In this document: in pieces, positions 39,939 to 49,245 of the stretch
Numbering within the stretch: the first letter of the stretch is position 1
Layout of the letters: every line of letters starts with the position of its first letter
Origin: JAHZKN01 sp965250205
Lineage (GTDB): Bacteria; Pseudomonadota; Alphaproteobacteria; Rhizobiales; Hyphomicrobiaceae
Direction of reading: 5' to 3'
Assembly (NCBI GenBank): GCA_965250205.1
Contig: CBDFNK010000009.1
Span: forward strand, 5,720 to 69,719
DNA length: 64,000 bases
Notes under the pieces: generated by a model
Database searches by the model: none
The model's input: only the letters and a program-made list of their open reading frames with translations
Told to the model about the DNA's origin: nothing
Translations under genes and position numbers: made by a program

Positions 39939-40236
39939 TCACACCCGCTTTCGACAGGGCTTCATCGGAAGCCATATCGGCATTCTTTTGCGGTTTGGCC
40001 CGGGCCTCATAATCGCTAAGAGACTTATCGCGCAGATAAAGCGCGACCATCGCTTTAAGAGCCTCGACAACTGACGCAGCAGCTACGACAGCCATAAAAA
40101 TGCTGAGCAGGCCAAAGCCCCAATATTTAGGCTCACTTGGCCATGACCACCAGGCGATGGAGCCACACAATGCTGCGTTTAAAAACAACCCATTGATGCG
40201 AAAGTTGATGCCGGTTGAGCGTTGGAACTCTTTCAT
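39928..40236 (-). CDS. Small two-helix membrane protein
   Basis: 102 residues, with helices at about 17-33 (NAALCGSIAWWSW) and 40-70 (GLLSIFMAVVAAASVVEALKAM) and a charged C-terminus. It overlaps the coupling protein by 11 bp downstream and the next gene by 4 bp upstream. Two such proteins beside a coupling ATPase that lacks its own membrane helices suggest a split anchor. Family not recognised. Confidence 0.7.
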   Translation of the reverse strand: MKEFQRSTGINFRINGLFLNAALCGSIAWWSWPSEPKYWGFGLLSIFMAVVAAASVVEALKAMVALYLRDKSLSDYEARAKPQKNADMASDEALSKAGVIDG

Positions 40237-40610
40237 GCATTGATCTCCCTATGTGTGCGTTTTCGGATTTCATCAACAATGGCGCGGCGAATATCTTGCA
40301 GCGATTTTGTGTTGCCCCACACCGCACCGGCCAGCTCTGTTCCTTTGGTTTCGCGGGAAATCAGTTTGAGTTGGCCAATGACTTGCCCGGCAATGAGCAA
40401 CAGCGCAGCAATGCTAAGGAGAACCATAAGCTCGATGAGATAGAGCAGGTCGTAAAACCCAACGGCAAAAGCCAGTGCGCCGCCTGCAAAGAGGGAGGTC
40501 GCAATCAAGAAGGGGCGGCGCACGCTCACGACAGAAAGATTCTCAAGAATATAGGAATCGCGGTGGGTATTGACCGCGCCGTTTTCTATTCTGACAAAGC
40601 CAATAATCAT
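40233..40610 (-). CDS. Small membrane protein, DUF6232-like
   Basis: 125 residues from ATG 40610 (MIIGFVRIENGAVN), preferred over an upstream start inside the neighbouring gene. A small beta-rich N-terminus is followed by two membrane helices at about 45-85 (FLIATSLFAGGALAFAVGFY, then LMVLLSIAALLLIAG). The layout resembles DUF6232-type proteins, but that link is weak. It sits among the membrane proteins of the transfer-like operon. Confidence 0.65.
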   Translation of the reverse strand: MIIGFVRIENGAVNTHRDSYILENLSVVSVRRPFLIATSLFAGGALAFAVGFYDLLYLIELMVLLSIAALLLIAGQVIGQLKLISRETKGTELAGAVWGNTKSLQDIRRAIVDEIRKRTHREINA

Positions 40611-40615
40611 GAGCC

Positions 40616-41158
40616 TTACTCCAAAACCGTGGCGAGTGCTTTGCAAGCAGGGGCGTGCAAAGCTGCATTCAAGTGACTATCCAGATTGCGAATGGCAGCA
40701 GGTGTGATAAGGCGCGCCGATCCTGCATAAAGCCCGATGGCGATGCGTTTGTTTTCTGTGAGATGAGAAATGGCGCAATCACACCTTGAAGTGGCTTGGC
40801 CCATGGCGGACTGAAGGCGTGACGCTTTGGCTTGTCGCAAGACCTCTGCTTGTTGGCGTTTCATATCCAGCATATTGCAGGCCGCATCACCGCCAAATGT
40901 CCGCATAAGCTCTCTCATGCGAGAGTCCATTGAACCTAAGATCATGTCGCAACTCATTGCCGGTGGCTCAGTCTGTGTACCGGCATGGGACCGCACCTCT
41001 TCGTGAACGGTTTGTTCGCATCGAGACGCCCATCCTGATTTCTCGACGGTGCGCTCAATAACAAGCGGACCGGTTACAAACATCGACCCGGCAGCATAAA
41101 GAATGAGCGCAAAGACCGCACCGCCACCGGCGGTGGCAGATTGCTGATCAATGAACAT
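40616..41158 (-). CDS. Hypothetical exported or membrane-anchored cysteine-containing protein
   Basis: 180 residues from ATG 41158 (MFIDQQSATAGGG), which overlaps the upstream stop by 11 bp. A single hydrophobic segment (AVFALILYAAGSMFVTGPLV) is followed by a presumably periplasmic domain with several cysteines (SRCEQTV, AMSCDMI, DAACNML, SRCDCAI, APACKAL), which suggests disulfides. No known family recognised. Confidence 0.65.
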   Translation of the reverse strand: MFIDQQSATAGGGAVFALILYAAGSMFVTGPLVIERTVEKSGWASRCEQTVHEEVRSHAGTQTEPPAMSCDMILGSMDSRMRELMRTFGGDAACNMLDMKRQQAEVLRQAKASRLQSAMGQATSRCDCAISHLTENKRIAIGLYAGSARLITPAAIRNLDSHLNAALHAPACKALATVLE

Positions 41159-42371
41159 GATGGCCTCCCGGCGCATTGGCGCGCGCCATTTGCGACTCGT
41201 TGTTGTGTGACGGATTACTCGGCGGCGGATCATCTTTGAAATTTCGCCAGACATGGCTCAGCAGCACATAGATCCACAGCGTCAGTGGCATGATCAGTTC
41301 AATCACACCGGTAAGCGCGGCGATTGGTATGAAGTGACCCATGTAAGCAAAGGTCGAAGACACACCGGCTTTGTTCGGAAAGGACGGTGGCGCGATCTTT
41401 TTTGCATTAATGGTCTCAAGGGCAGCGTGGATCGATGCTGCGTGACGGCGCAACAGCGCATTGACATTGCGCGTGGCTTCGGGCCGCCCTGAAATGGTGA
41501 TCCCTTTTTCGAGCTCTTGTACGTATGCCTGAAGGAGCGTCACCGGCATGGCTTCTTTGAGCGCCGCGCTTTCCTGTTTTATGGATGCATCAATCCGGCT
41601 CAAAAGCTGACGGCGCTTGGTTCGGCTCTCAACACTTTGTGTAAATGTCGTTTGGTATGTGCCAAGAAGGTGATTAAGCCGGGTCAGGTGATTAATCCTG
41701 GCTGCCTCACCGTTTTTAAGCTGTGCCGATATATCCGTCGCACGCACCGCAACCGGCTCTAAGGCCCGTGTGACCCGACCGCGTCCACCACGCCCCCGGC
41801 CTGACAAACAACTCTCAGCTTTTTCACATTTAAGATGGCGTTCAATGTCGGTAACAGCCGCATCGATTGCCGGTATTACGCGCACCGACCGGCCAGCCAG
41901 CTCATTGACCTGATCGATATAGCGCACCAAGGCTTGAGCATGGCTGCCAAGCTTTAAATCGTTGACCGGATCAATGGTCAGACCTGCATAAGTCGATGCA
42001 AAAAGTCCACCGCCCACAAGAAGGATCGAGCCCACGCTGGCAACACCTGCCGTCAGGAACCCGCGCGCCGCTAGATCCGCACCTTCATCGACCGCATAGC
42101 GGTTCACAATGTAAGAAACGAGCGCGGCACCTGCGGTAAAGACAATGATTTTAGACCAGCCTGTGAAACCATCCGGCTGAATAAGATGCGGGGCAGACAA
42201 GCCGACCATGGCACCGGTCGCTATGGCAAAGCACGGCAGGGCATACTGTTTGATTTCGAATTTCTTTTTCTTGGGCAGACGCACAGGCGGCTTTTTGACA
42301 TCCGTGATCGTGGCTTTCACGTCTTGTTCGTGATCAGAAAAATGCGGTGAAATACGGTTTGACATGATCAT
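41148..42371 (-). CDS. Hypothetical multi-helix membrane protein with large helical domain
   Basis: 407 residues. A basic cytoplasmic N-terminus (VRLPKKKKFEIKQ) precedes three helices (about 48-65, 77-93 and 103-130); a long helical domain with a coiled-coil (about 150-335) follows, then a C-terminal helix pair (IAALTGVIELIMPLTLWIYV). This topology, with a big extracytoplasmic or cytoplasmic coiled-coil, is seen in many mating-pair or envelope-spanning proteins, but no family is recognised. It follows the SprT-like gene by 6 bp. Confidence 0.7.
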   Translation of the reverse strand: MIMSNRISPHFSDHEQDVKATITDVKKPPVRLPKKKKFEIKQYALPCFAIATGAMVGLSAPHLIQPDGFTGWSKIIVFTAGAALVSYIVNRYAVDEGADLAARGFLTAGVASVGSILLVGGGLFASTYAGLTIDPVNDLKLGSHAQALVRYIDQVNELAGRSVRVIPAIDAAVTDIERHLKCEKAESCLSGRGRGGRGRVTRALEPVAVRATDISAQLKNGEAARINHLTRLNHLLGTYQTTFTQSVESRTKRRQLLSRIDASIKQESAALKEAMPVTLLQAYVQELEKGITISGRPEATRNVNALLRRHAASIHAALETINAKKIAPPSFPNKAGVSSTFAYMGHFIPIAALTGVIELIMPLTLWIYVLLSHVWRNFKDDPPPSNPSHNNESQMARANAPGGHHVH

Positions 42372-42377
42372 CCTCGT

Positions 42378-43202
42378 TTAAGGCTTGTTGGCGTGGAGGC
42401 GTGCATCGCAAGGCACGCACTTGAGTTCAGCCGACGGTTTCGCCCAGGCATTCAGGCTGCAAGTCGGACAGGTGAATTTGATGCGATCTTTGGGTTTGGC
42501 TGGCTGTGCCGGTGCGTTGGAAGCAGCGGGTAGCACGCCTGTGCCTTTTTCCTCTGCCGTCAGCCGGTCGCCCCAACGTATGACGTAGCCACTTTTAATC
42601 AGCAGATTGGCTGTGACTTCAAACGGGCCGTCTTCAATAACGTAGTGCGCCACCCTGGCACCCGTGCGGGAGCCTCCCGCTTTGCCCGTATCAGAGGGCA
42701 TGAGACCGATCTCTTCCATGCGATCTGCCCACACCGCGTCGTGATAACGCCCGCAAGGTTTTTGGGCTTTGGAATTTTGCGGGCCGCATTCCTCCCTCCA
42801 CTGATGCGCCATTTCATGCACAAGCGTAGAGAGTGTCTCAATGTCACTCCGCTGTTTGAGGTAATAGGGGTTGAGAATGATTTCATGCGCCAGATCACCC
42901 GATCTGTTTTGAAAACGGTTGGGACAAAACGCACCCAGCATTCCGGGTTTGCGCGCCAACGTAATCAAAGGTGTAGAAAGTCTGCCGCCGAACAGCTTGT
43001 CATTGAAATAAGTAAAAGCCGCCAGAAGGTCGGAGTAGGCCTCTTCGGTCGGATAGAGTTTTTGGGATCGTACGATTGCATCTGTCTTTGGGCCCTCATC
43101 GCTACCCGAAGGATTTGCACCGGGATTTAAGCTTTTCTCCGGTTGGACCTGGTCGTGCAAAAGCAGGTGGGCATCTGTTGTTCTTTGTCTTTGTTCGCTC
43201 AC
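42378..43202 (-). CDS. SprT-like zinc metalloprotease domain protein
   Basis: 274 residues. The SprT core is TYFNDKLFGGRLSTPLITLA, then the zinc site LVHEMAHQWREECG (HExxH) with RYHDAVWADRMEEIG providing the third histidine. The C-terminus has a zinc ribbon (FTCPTCSLNAWAKP, then LKCVPCDARL). SprT/Spartan proteins act on DNA-protein crosslinks; here, on a mobile element, it could process a covalent relaxase-DNA intermediate, which is speculation. It is first in the transfer-like operon and diverges from the frameshifted gene at 43355. Confidence 0.85.
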   Translation of the reverse strand: MSEQRQRTTDAHLLLHDQVQPEKSLNPGANPSGSDEGPKTDAIVRSQKLYPTEEAYSDLLAAFTYFNDKLFGGRLSTPLITLARKPGMLGAFCPNRFQNRSGDLAHEIILNPYYLKQRSDIETLSTLVHEMAHQWREECGPQNSKAQKPCGRYHDAVWADRMEEIGLMPSDTGKAGGSRTGARVAHYVIEDGPFEVTANLLIKSGYVIRWGDRLTAEEKGTGVLPAASNAPAQPAKPKDRIKFTCPTCSLNAWAKPSAELKCVPCDARLHANKP

Positions 43203-43354
43203 GAGCGTCGGCCTTTTTGAGTTCAGGACTGTTTCAGGCTCTCAGAGCGAATGGGTTATGCTAGAAAAACCCACACCAACTTTTTGAAAACCACCCGCAT
43301 GATTGCCGACCCTCTTGGGAGTTCCCATCAGAAGTTTATAAGAAGTGATATTTG

Positions 43355-44348
43355 ATGAGTTTGGACGATCCGCGCAGCTACCAGCGTTACGAAGAGAATG
43401 TTGACGCTGTTGGCCTTCGCTTAGAATTTGCAGGCAACATCGAGCGGTTGCAGGATGATATGCGTCGCATAAAAGAAGAGATCAGCTATCAGGCATTTGC
43501 CGATTTAATTCCGCGCCTTGTTGCAGAGTACGCGCCTGCTTACCCAACCGGCGGGGATATCTCTTCTCAGGAATCTCTATGATTTCCTGAAGCTCAAATC
43601 ACCCAGCGTTCCGGGGCAAAAGCGCAGGCTCGCCTTTCATGCCTTCATGATGATTGTCGATCAGGCTTACCGCGAGAAATGGGATCATACCCATTTTTGT
43701 TCGCCGCGCGGGTCAGACACTTGTTGAATTCCTCGCTACCGACAGGAAGGCTGATCCTTACGCCCACGCTGTCAATTTGCAGGGCTCGGTCGGTCTCTAC
43801 GCCTATCAACTGGATGCCCTTGTTAATCCCGGAGATCGCAAGCCGGGATTTGAACAACGCTGTTTGCTTTTAAGTCAGGCTACCGACCTGCCGTTCCTGC
43901 TGGCCTATGATTTTGATATTGTCCGACACCCCGAGCCTGAAAACCCCCGAAGGTGAACTCTTTACCCCACAGCAACTGAGCTATTTGCGCGACAGTTGGG
44001 ATCTGGATGCGCGGATCGGATTTTATGTGCCCAAACGCTCTCCCCGGCGAAGGCGTGTTGTTACTCAACAGCTTTAAGTGGGACTGGCCGACCATCTACG
44101 GATCGATTTTGAAATATCAGGGCGAGCCGCTTGTTGATTACAATGCACCTGATGTGACTGACATCATGCTCACTGATGTCAACTCCTTCATCAATATAGA
44201 ACGCGCTGAACCCAGTTATATTGCGACCGACTATGAAGTGCCTGATGAGCGCAAACTCATTGCCATGCGCCGATCAGTGGATAAAGAAAAGTTGGGGGCA
44301 GTTTCTGCCGTATTGGACAGGCGTTTTGATTGGGGAGGTGATCTATGA
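43355..44348 (+). pseudogene. Unknown gene, frameshifted
   Basis: Several frames join to a protein of about 330 residues: MSLDDPRSYQRYEENVDAVG at the start, LRNLYDFLKLKSPSVPGQKR after a break near 43570, then VEFLATDRKADPYAHAVNLQ after one near 43700, a further break near 43950, and GVLLLNSFKWDWPTIYGSIL onward to the stop at 44348. The continuity of composition across the breaks shows one original gene. I do not recognise it. The stop overlaps the start of the ankyrin gene by 4 bp (ATGA), so they were an operon. Confidence 0.6.
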
Positions 44349-44726
44349 GCAGACTGGTCACCCAGATAAAACCAAAAGAAAAAAGACGGCAATACGATAT
44401 TCACTATGGTGCCGACATCAATGACATTGACGAAATTGCAGGCGCGCTGCGCGAAGACTTTAACGTGCTCAACGAACAAGAACCACTCACCGGAAAAACT
44501 GCTCTCATTGTTTCGGCGGCTGATGGTAATTATCTTGCGCTAACATTTCCTGCTTGTCACGCACAAGGCCGATCCCTTCATCAAAGATAAGAAGGACTGG
44601 CAGGCGCTTGACTATGCCCGCGCTATCGGACATCAGGGCTGTCGACAACTATTGCTCGAACATATGTTTCCGGACCTGAACGATGACACCGGGTCGCCGG
44701 ATGTTGTTCGGTTGCGGCCACGATGA
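44345..44726 (+). pseudogene. Ankyrin-repeat protein, frameshifted (copy A)
   Basis: It starts MSRLVTQIKPKEKRRQYDIH. GKTALIVSAADGNY is the first half of an ankyrin repeat; a single-base shift near 44550 leads to a second repeat in another frame, ADPFIKDKKDWQALDYARAI followed by GCRQLLLEHMFPDL and a tail NDDTGSPDVVRLRP. Ankyrin proteins bind other proteins; several are immunity proteins of polymorphic toxins. It is one of three related segments in this zone (see 45757 and 47150). Confidence 0.65.
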
Positions 44727-44739
44727 GATGTGAAGCCGT

Positions 44740-44910
44740 CGCAATTTGTTGTTCAGGGCTGAATGCCTGAACGCGCATTGGTCCATCAACCTTGACGACG
44801 CGCACTCAAAGATGGAGAAATGGCGTGAAGACTACAACACTGTTCGTCCGCACTCTGCGATTGGCAATAAAGCGCCAGCGGACTTTGATGAATTACTCAT
44901 CCGGGGCTAG
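44740..44910 (+). pseudogene. IS3-family transposase remnant (OrfB C-terminus)
   Basis: The frame ending at TAG 44910 reads FRAECLNAHW, then DAHSKMEKWREDYNTVRPHS and AIGNKAPADF, the typical end of an IS3-group integrase (YNxxRPHSAxG). Only about 55 codons remain, and the DDE catalytic part is absent. It directly abuts the ankyrin copy A tail, so the IS end probably marks an old insertion or deletion. Confidence 0.8.
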
Positions 44911-45028
44911 CCCCGGATGAGCACCGACAAGAGAATTTTATTACGCTCGGTGGTCCAACGTTGGGGAGCGCTTCGACCGTACCAGAAAATCTACATCAAA
45001 GTGGTACATGAAATTGGGGCTAGACAAT

Positions 45029-45433
45029 ATGTCAATTGAATCAATATTCCAGAAACATCGGTATAGAGTGGTATTCGTGGGGGAAAATATTTTGATCGCA
45101 GATGGATATGAAGCAGATACAGTTATTGTGAGATGTTCAGAATGTGTATTTAAATATTCCTCTGACGGTTGTTATATCTACAAGGAAAAAGGCTGGTCAG
45201 ACCGTGACATAGATAAGCACAAAAGCGCACTGGTCCCACAAACCCTTGTTCGTACTTTTTGTGGGATGGTTGTGATGAGAGCTCATCCATTCGAGAAAAA
45301 AGTAAAAGAGATCGGAAGTGAATATTATTCACCACCAAAGCCAAGCTCACAAGATATGAAAAAATCGGATTCTAGTGGTCTTATTTGGATTGGTCTCATT
45401 GCTGTTGTTCTATACTTGGTGTTTGGTGGCTAA
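45029..45433 (+). CDS. Hypothetical protein with C-terminal membrane anchor
   Basis: 134 residues from ATG 45029 (MSIESIFQKHRYRVVF), or 141 from 45008. The N-terminal domain is beta-rich with a Cys pair (VRCSECVFKYSSDGC). The C-terminus is a tail-anchor helix (SSGLIWIGLIAVVLYLVFGG). The gene is clearly AT-richer than the core genes, a sign of transfer. Family not recognised. Confidence 0.6.
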   Translation: MSIESIFQKHRYRVVFVGENILIADGYEADTVIVRCSECVFKYSSDGCYIYKEKGWSDRDIDKHKSALVPQTLVRTFCGMVVMRAHPFEKKVKEIGSEYYSPPKPSSQDMKKSDSSGLIWIGLIAVVLYLVFGG

Positions 45434-45537
45434 AAACTCTATTTCACCAGGCAGGCTGCATATGGAGAGTAGTGATTTTTTCAGTCAAATTGCTCGGTTT
45501 TACATTCGACTAAAATTTAAAATGAGGTGACAACCAA

Positions 45538-45685
45538 TGGCAGAATTAGAATGTGCGGTAGCTGTAATCGTGCTCAAGAAGGGGGCGAGACGTGCGTTAT
45601 CTGCGGTAAACGAACCATCTCTTTTGATGACGCGAAAGAAAATATCAAGGAAGCAACTGCCCGGTGGAAGAAAATATATGGGTAG
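45538..45685 (+). CDS. Very small CxxC protein, possibly frameshifted at its start
   Basis: A GAGGTGA site at 45525 precedes ATG 45538 (MAELEC), whose frame does not continue sensibly. One base later in register, ATG 45551 gives 44 residues: MCGSCNRAQEGGETCVICGK, then RTISFDDAKENIKEATARWK and KIYG. Two CxxC knuckles suggest a zinc ribbon. Most likely the real start is 45538 with one base missing near 45556, joining MAELEC to GSCNRAQ. Confidence 0.5.
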
Positions 45686-45756
45686 GTATGTCTTCCGTCA
45701 GCGATTGTGAGACATTTTGATACGAATCAGGATTGGAGGATTTTGAGTCATCTTCG

Positions 45757-45816
45757 CTCCTTCCGGATTTGAACGATGACACCGGGTCACCGGACGTTGT
45801 GCGGCGGCGGCCCTAA
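45757..45816 (+). repeat. Ankyrin-tail segment (copy C)
   Basis: This reads LLPDLNDDTGSPDVVRRRP and stops at TAA 45814. It nearly repeats the last 18 codons of the ankyrin gene copy A (LNDDTGSPDVVRLRP) at 44671-44726. Nothing recognisable of the repeat core precedes it. Confidence 0.7.
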
Positions 45817-45927
45817 GAGCGACAGATATCAATCACTGGAAAAAGAGCGAGCAATTGAGGTATAGAAGTTCTTTTATAACTCACTAAAATGGTATATAGT
45901 GAGCTATAGAAAGGCACTCTATCGCTC

Positions 45928-47051
45928 ATGATATGGAACTGGCAACAATCGGATTGGCCCGACTTTACGCATGATATGTCAGCATTGACGGCGCTTGAAG
46001 ATCGCTTTTTACATCGCGCCGGAATTCTGCTCGGCACGCTCAAGCACATCAATGATGCAGAACAATCTGAGCTCGTGTTGATCTGATCAGTATCGAGGCG
46101 CTCAAAACTTCGGAGATTGAAGGTGAGATCTTAAACCGCGACTCCGTTCAATCCTCAATTCGCCGCAACTTCGGACTTGATACCGACAAACCGCCGCGTG
46201 CTGCCTGCTGAACGCGGTATCGCCGATATGATGGTTGATCTCCATCATACGTTCGATAACGCTTGTCTCACGCTAAGCTTTTTGCATGGCATAAAATGCT
46301 AGCTGCAGGTCGAAGCGACCTAAATGACATCGGACGCTACCGCACCCATTCAAGCCCCATGCAAGTGGTCTCCGGTGCATCCATGACCCAAAAGTTCATT
46401 TCGAAGCGCCACCGTCTAACACCATGAAACCGGAAATGAAACGCTTCCTGCAATGGTTTAACGACACAGCACCTGGGGCTAAGAAATCCTTACCACTGCT
46501 CACCCGCGCCGGCATCGCGCATCTTTATTTTGTGTGCATTCATCCTTTTGAGGATGGCAATGGCCGCATCGGCCGCGCCATTGCAGGAAAAAGCTCTGTC
46601 GCAAGGTCTTGATCAACCGGCCTTGCTGGCGCTTTCGCACACGATTGAGAAAAACCGCAAAGTCTATTACCGCAACCTAGAAGCCAACAACAAGGACTTG
46701 GAAATCACCCGACTGGCTCATCTATTTGCTGAAAACGTTTTGGAGGCACAGGCCTATGCGCAAAGCTCATTGAGTTTTTAATTGCTAAGGTCAAACTCTA
46801 TGATCGCTTACGCGGACACTTAAACCCACGTCAGGACAAGGCACTCACCCGTATGTTCCGCGAAGGGCCCGATGGCTTCAAAGGCGGGCTCAGTGCTGAG
46901 AATTATATTCGTATTACCGGGACATCGCGCGCCACCGCAACGCGGGACTTGCAGGATCTCGTTGACAAAAGGCGCTTTGAACCGAACAGGCGAACGACGG
47001 CACACACGATACGGGTTGCCGATGACAGAGCCGGACAATAGCGAACGGTGA
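45928..47051 (+). pseudogene. Fic-family protein with DUF4172-type N-terminus, multiply frameshifted
   Basis: It starts MIWNWQQSDWPDFTHDMSAL, the DUF4172 pattern. Fic proteins transfer AMP or similar groups to target proteins; the active-site motif HPFEDGNGRIGR is preserved at about 46545-46580, and IEALKTSEIEGEILN resembles the inhibitory helix motif. A C-terminal winged-helix segment reads ITGTSRATATRDLQDLVDKG. Breaks lie near 46085, 46195, 46265, 46380, 46590, 46765 and 46970. Every fragment stays recognisable, so either decay is recent or the sequence is inaccurate. Confidence 0.8.
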
Positions 47052-47149
47052 TCGTTGAGTTTTTTAGCTCCGCGCATGCGTTTTTCATGAGTACACCGCG
47101 ATCACAGGCATTTTTCATGAACGGCATCTTTTTTTCATGGACTAATTGG

Positions 47150-47385
47150 GCAAGACTTCCCACCGGAAATCGGCGCCTATCATCGCTGCCTCAGCTAATA
47201 AATTTCTCGCACCTGATTTTTGCTTGTTACGCAATAGGCCTATCCGTTCATAAAAGACAAGAAGGGTTGGCAGGCTCTTGATTATGCCTGTGCCATAGCA
47301 CATCAGGGCTGTCGGCAACTCTTATTAGAACATATGTTTCCGATCTAAACGATGACACTGGATCGCCGGATGTTATGCCATTTAA
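47150..47385 (+). pseudogene. Ankyrin segment (copy B), frameshifted
   Basis: Frames joined here read IIAAASANKFLAPDF-like sequence, then ADPFIKDKKGWQALDYACAI and GCRQLLLEHMFPI. It matches copy A at 44567-44726 closely at both protein and DNA level, yet differs by substitutions, so it is a diverged duplicate and not an assembly copy. The tail LNDDTGSPDV is still visible out of frame (AAACGATGACACTGGATCGC). Confidence 0.65.
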
Positions 47386-47514
47386 TATTCGATAAGAAAC
47401 TTCGCACCGGCTGGTTCAACATTGATGGTAAACCTCAAACGCTACACAAAGCAACGAGTCTGCTTGTCCATTGGCAACAGACGTCAAATACGGCACCTGC
47501 CAATGAGTCCTTAG

Positions 47515-49173
47515 GGCCGAGGCTGTGTGGAAACGCATTTGATTGCGTGCTTTGAGCCTCTGCTTTGCTGTCTTTGGCGTTTTGCTATTCCAAGGCCGTG
47601 ATTTGTCCCAAAGGGGTTTCTGTTCGACCGAATAAGGGCTGTGGTGGCGCGTACTGGCTAATAATTAGTGTTGCTCTGCCCGACTACGCCTTCAGGGCTG
47701 TCATCAGTGGACCGATACCGATAATTTTGAGAACGCGTTTGAAGTTATAGGCCAAGACATGGAGGCTCATCTCAGTGGCGACCTTTTCTCGTGTTCGGGT
47801 CAGGAAATGGGTGTACCCCATCCAGGCCTTCAATGTCCCAAAGGGGTGCTCAACTGTTGCTCTTCGGACCTGCATAGCATCGGGTTTTTCTTCCAACCTA
47901 CGCTCGATATCATCCAATACATCCTCATGCTCCCAACGTCGGATACGGCGCAGTTTCTCCGTCGTGCAGCGCGATTTGAGATGGCAATTCGGACAGGCTG
48001 TCAAATGCCGGTAGAAGTTGACGTCGCTTTGGCGATCTGACCGATGAGCGCCCTTGGTTAGAATTTGGCCAGCCGGGCAAACATAAACATTGTTCTTGGC
48101 GTCGTAGATAAAGTCCTGCTTGATGAATAACCCTCGTTTGGTGCCGCTCGATGTGAGTGGCTTGGGCACATAAGTTATGATGTCATGATTGGCACACTCA
48201 AATAGTTGTTCACCACCATAATACCCCCGATCTGCAACAACAGTGATTTCCTTGCTCCCAACTGCCAGGCGCGCTTTATTGGCCATCTTCACCAATTGCC
48301 CTCGATCACTGCCAGATGATGTTACCTCATGCGCAACGATCAGGTGATGTTCAACATCAACAGCTGTCTGTACGTTGTAACCGACAATGCCTCCGCCTCG
48401 GTGCCTCATGGAACGTGCGTCGGGGTCAGTCAACGATACCTGAGCATCGGGTGCTTTTTGCACCTCGGCATCGATGGCATTCAATTCTATCATCTGCTCC
48501 CTGAGTTTAACGATGCGTTCCTGCAGTCGAGTAATCTTGGCTGCTGGTAAGGCAGGCTCGTTGCGGTCAGCAGCATCCAACTTAGAAAGGTAACGCTCAA
48601 TGCTAGCTTCAATGTCTGCCATACGTCGCTTCATCTTGGCGGGTGTGAAGTTCCTGTCTCTATTGTTGACGGCTTTGAACTTGCTGCCATCAATTGCAAC
48701 AACATTGCCGTCGAGCAGCCCAACCTGACGACACAGTATGACGAATTGGCTGCATACCTTTCGGATCGCCTTGCTGTTATCACGTCGAAAGTCGGCAATT
48801 GTTTTGAAGTCCGGCGCAAGACGACCGGTCAGCCATATGACTTCAACATTGCGACCAGCCTCCAATTCCAAACGGCGGCTCGACTGGACCCGATTGAGAT
48901 AACCGTAAACATAAATCTTCAGCAGAACCGATGGATGATAGCCGGGTCTTCCCGTCGCTGCCGCCTCGCCGAAACCGAGGTCGACCAAATCAAGCGCATC
49001 AACAAATGCATCAACAGCACGAACTGGATTATCTTCACTTATAAAGTCTTCAAGATGGTCCGGGAACAAAAGCCCTTGTGCCCGATCATCACCTTCAATG
49101 AAACGCTTCATGCCGAACCTCCTGCTAATGCATCAACATTAACAGATCAGAGCGTTTCCACACAGCCTCGGCC
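47515..49173 (-). mobile_element. IS1182-family insertion sequence, complete
   Basis: The element is bounded by perfect 22-bp inverted repeats beginning GGCCGAGGCTGTGTGGAAAC at 47515-47536, with the complement at 49152-49173. Length is 1659 bp, fitting an IS1182 element with one long transposase. No clear target duplication is seen, so the outermost bases may be off by a few. Confidence 0.9.
47684..49111 (-). CDS. IS1182-family transposase
   Basis: A 475-residue DDE transposase, intact. The N-terminal DUF772-type domain reads HLEDFISEDNPVRAVDAFVD and GRPGYHPSVLLKIYVYGYLN. Catalytic Asp residues are in NVVAIDGSKFKAV and ITVVADRGYYGGEQL; the Glu lies in RRATVEHPFGTLKAW. A CPAGQ...C zinc-ribbon-like part (ACPNCHLKSRCTTEK) is also typical. 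It is the only intact gene of the scarred zone, probably because it moved in late or exists in several copies. Confidence 0.95.
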   Translation of the reverse strand: MKRFIEGDDRAQGLLFPDHLEDFISEDNPVRAVDAFVDALDLVDLGFGEAAATGRPGYHPSVLLKIYVYGYLNRVQSSRRLELEAGRNVEVIWLTGRLAPDFKTIADFRRDNSKAIRKVCSQFVILCRQVGLLDGNVVAIDGSKFKAVNNRDRNFTPAKMKRRMADIEASIERYLSKLDAADRNEPALPAAKITRLQERIVKLREQMIELNAIDAEVQKAPDAQVSLTDPDARSMRHRGGGIVGYNVQTAVDVEHHLIVAHEVTSSGSDRGQLVKMANKARLAVGSKEITVVADRGYYGGEQLFECANHDIITYVPKPLTSSGTKRGLFIKQDFIYDAKNNVYVCPAGQILTKGAHRSDRQSDVNFYRHLTACPNCHLKSRCTTEKLRRIRRWEHEDVLDDIERRLEEKPDAMQVRRATVEHPFGTLKAWMGYTHFLTRTREKVATEMSLHVLAYNFKRVLKIIGIGPLMTALKA

Positions 49174-49245
49174 ATGGGCGGACATCTTGCTACCCACGAG
49201 GGGCGGCAATGCCGTGGTAGGACAGTGACGGATCTCACACTCCGA

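Noticed and set aside
41148..42371. Considered as the missing relaxase of the element
   Set aside because: It has membrane helices and a coiled-coil but no HUH histidine cluster or tyrosine motif.
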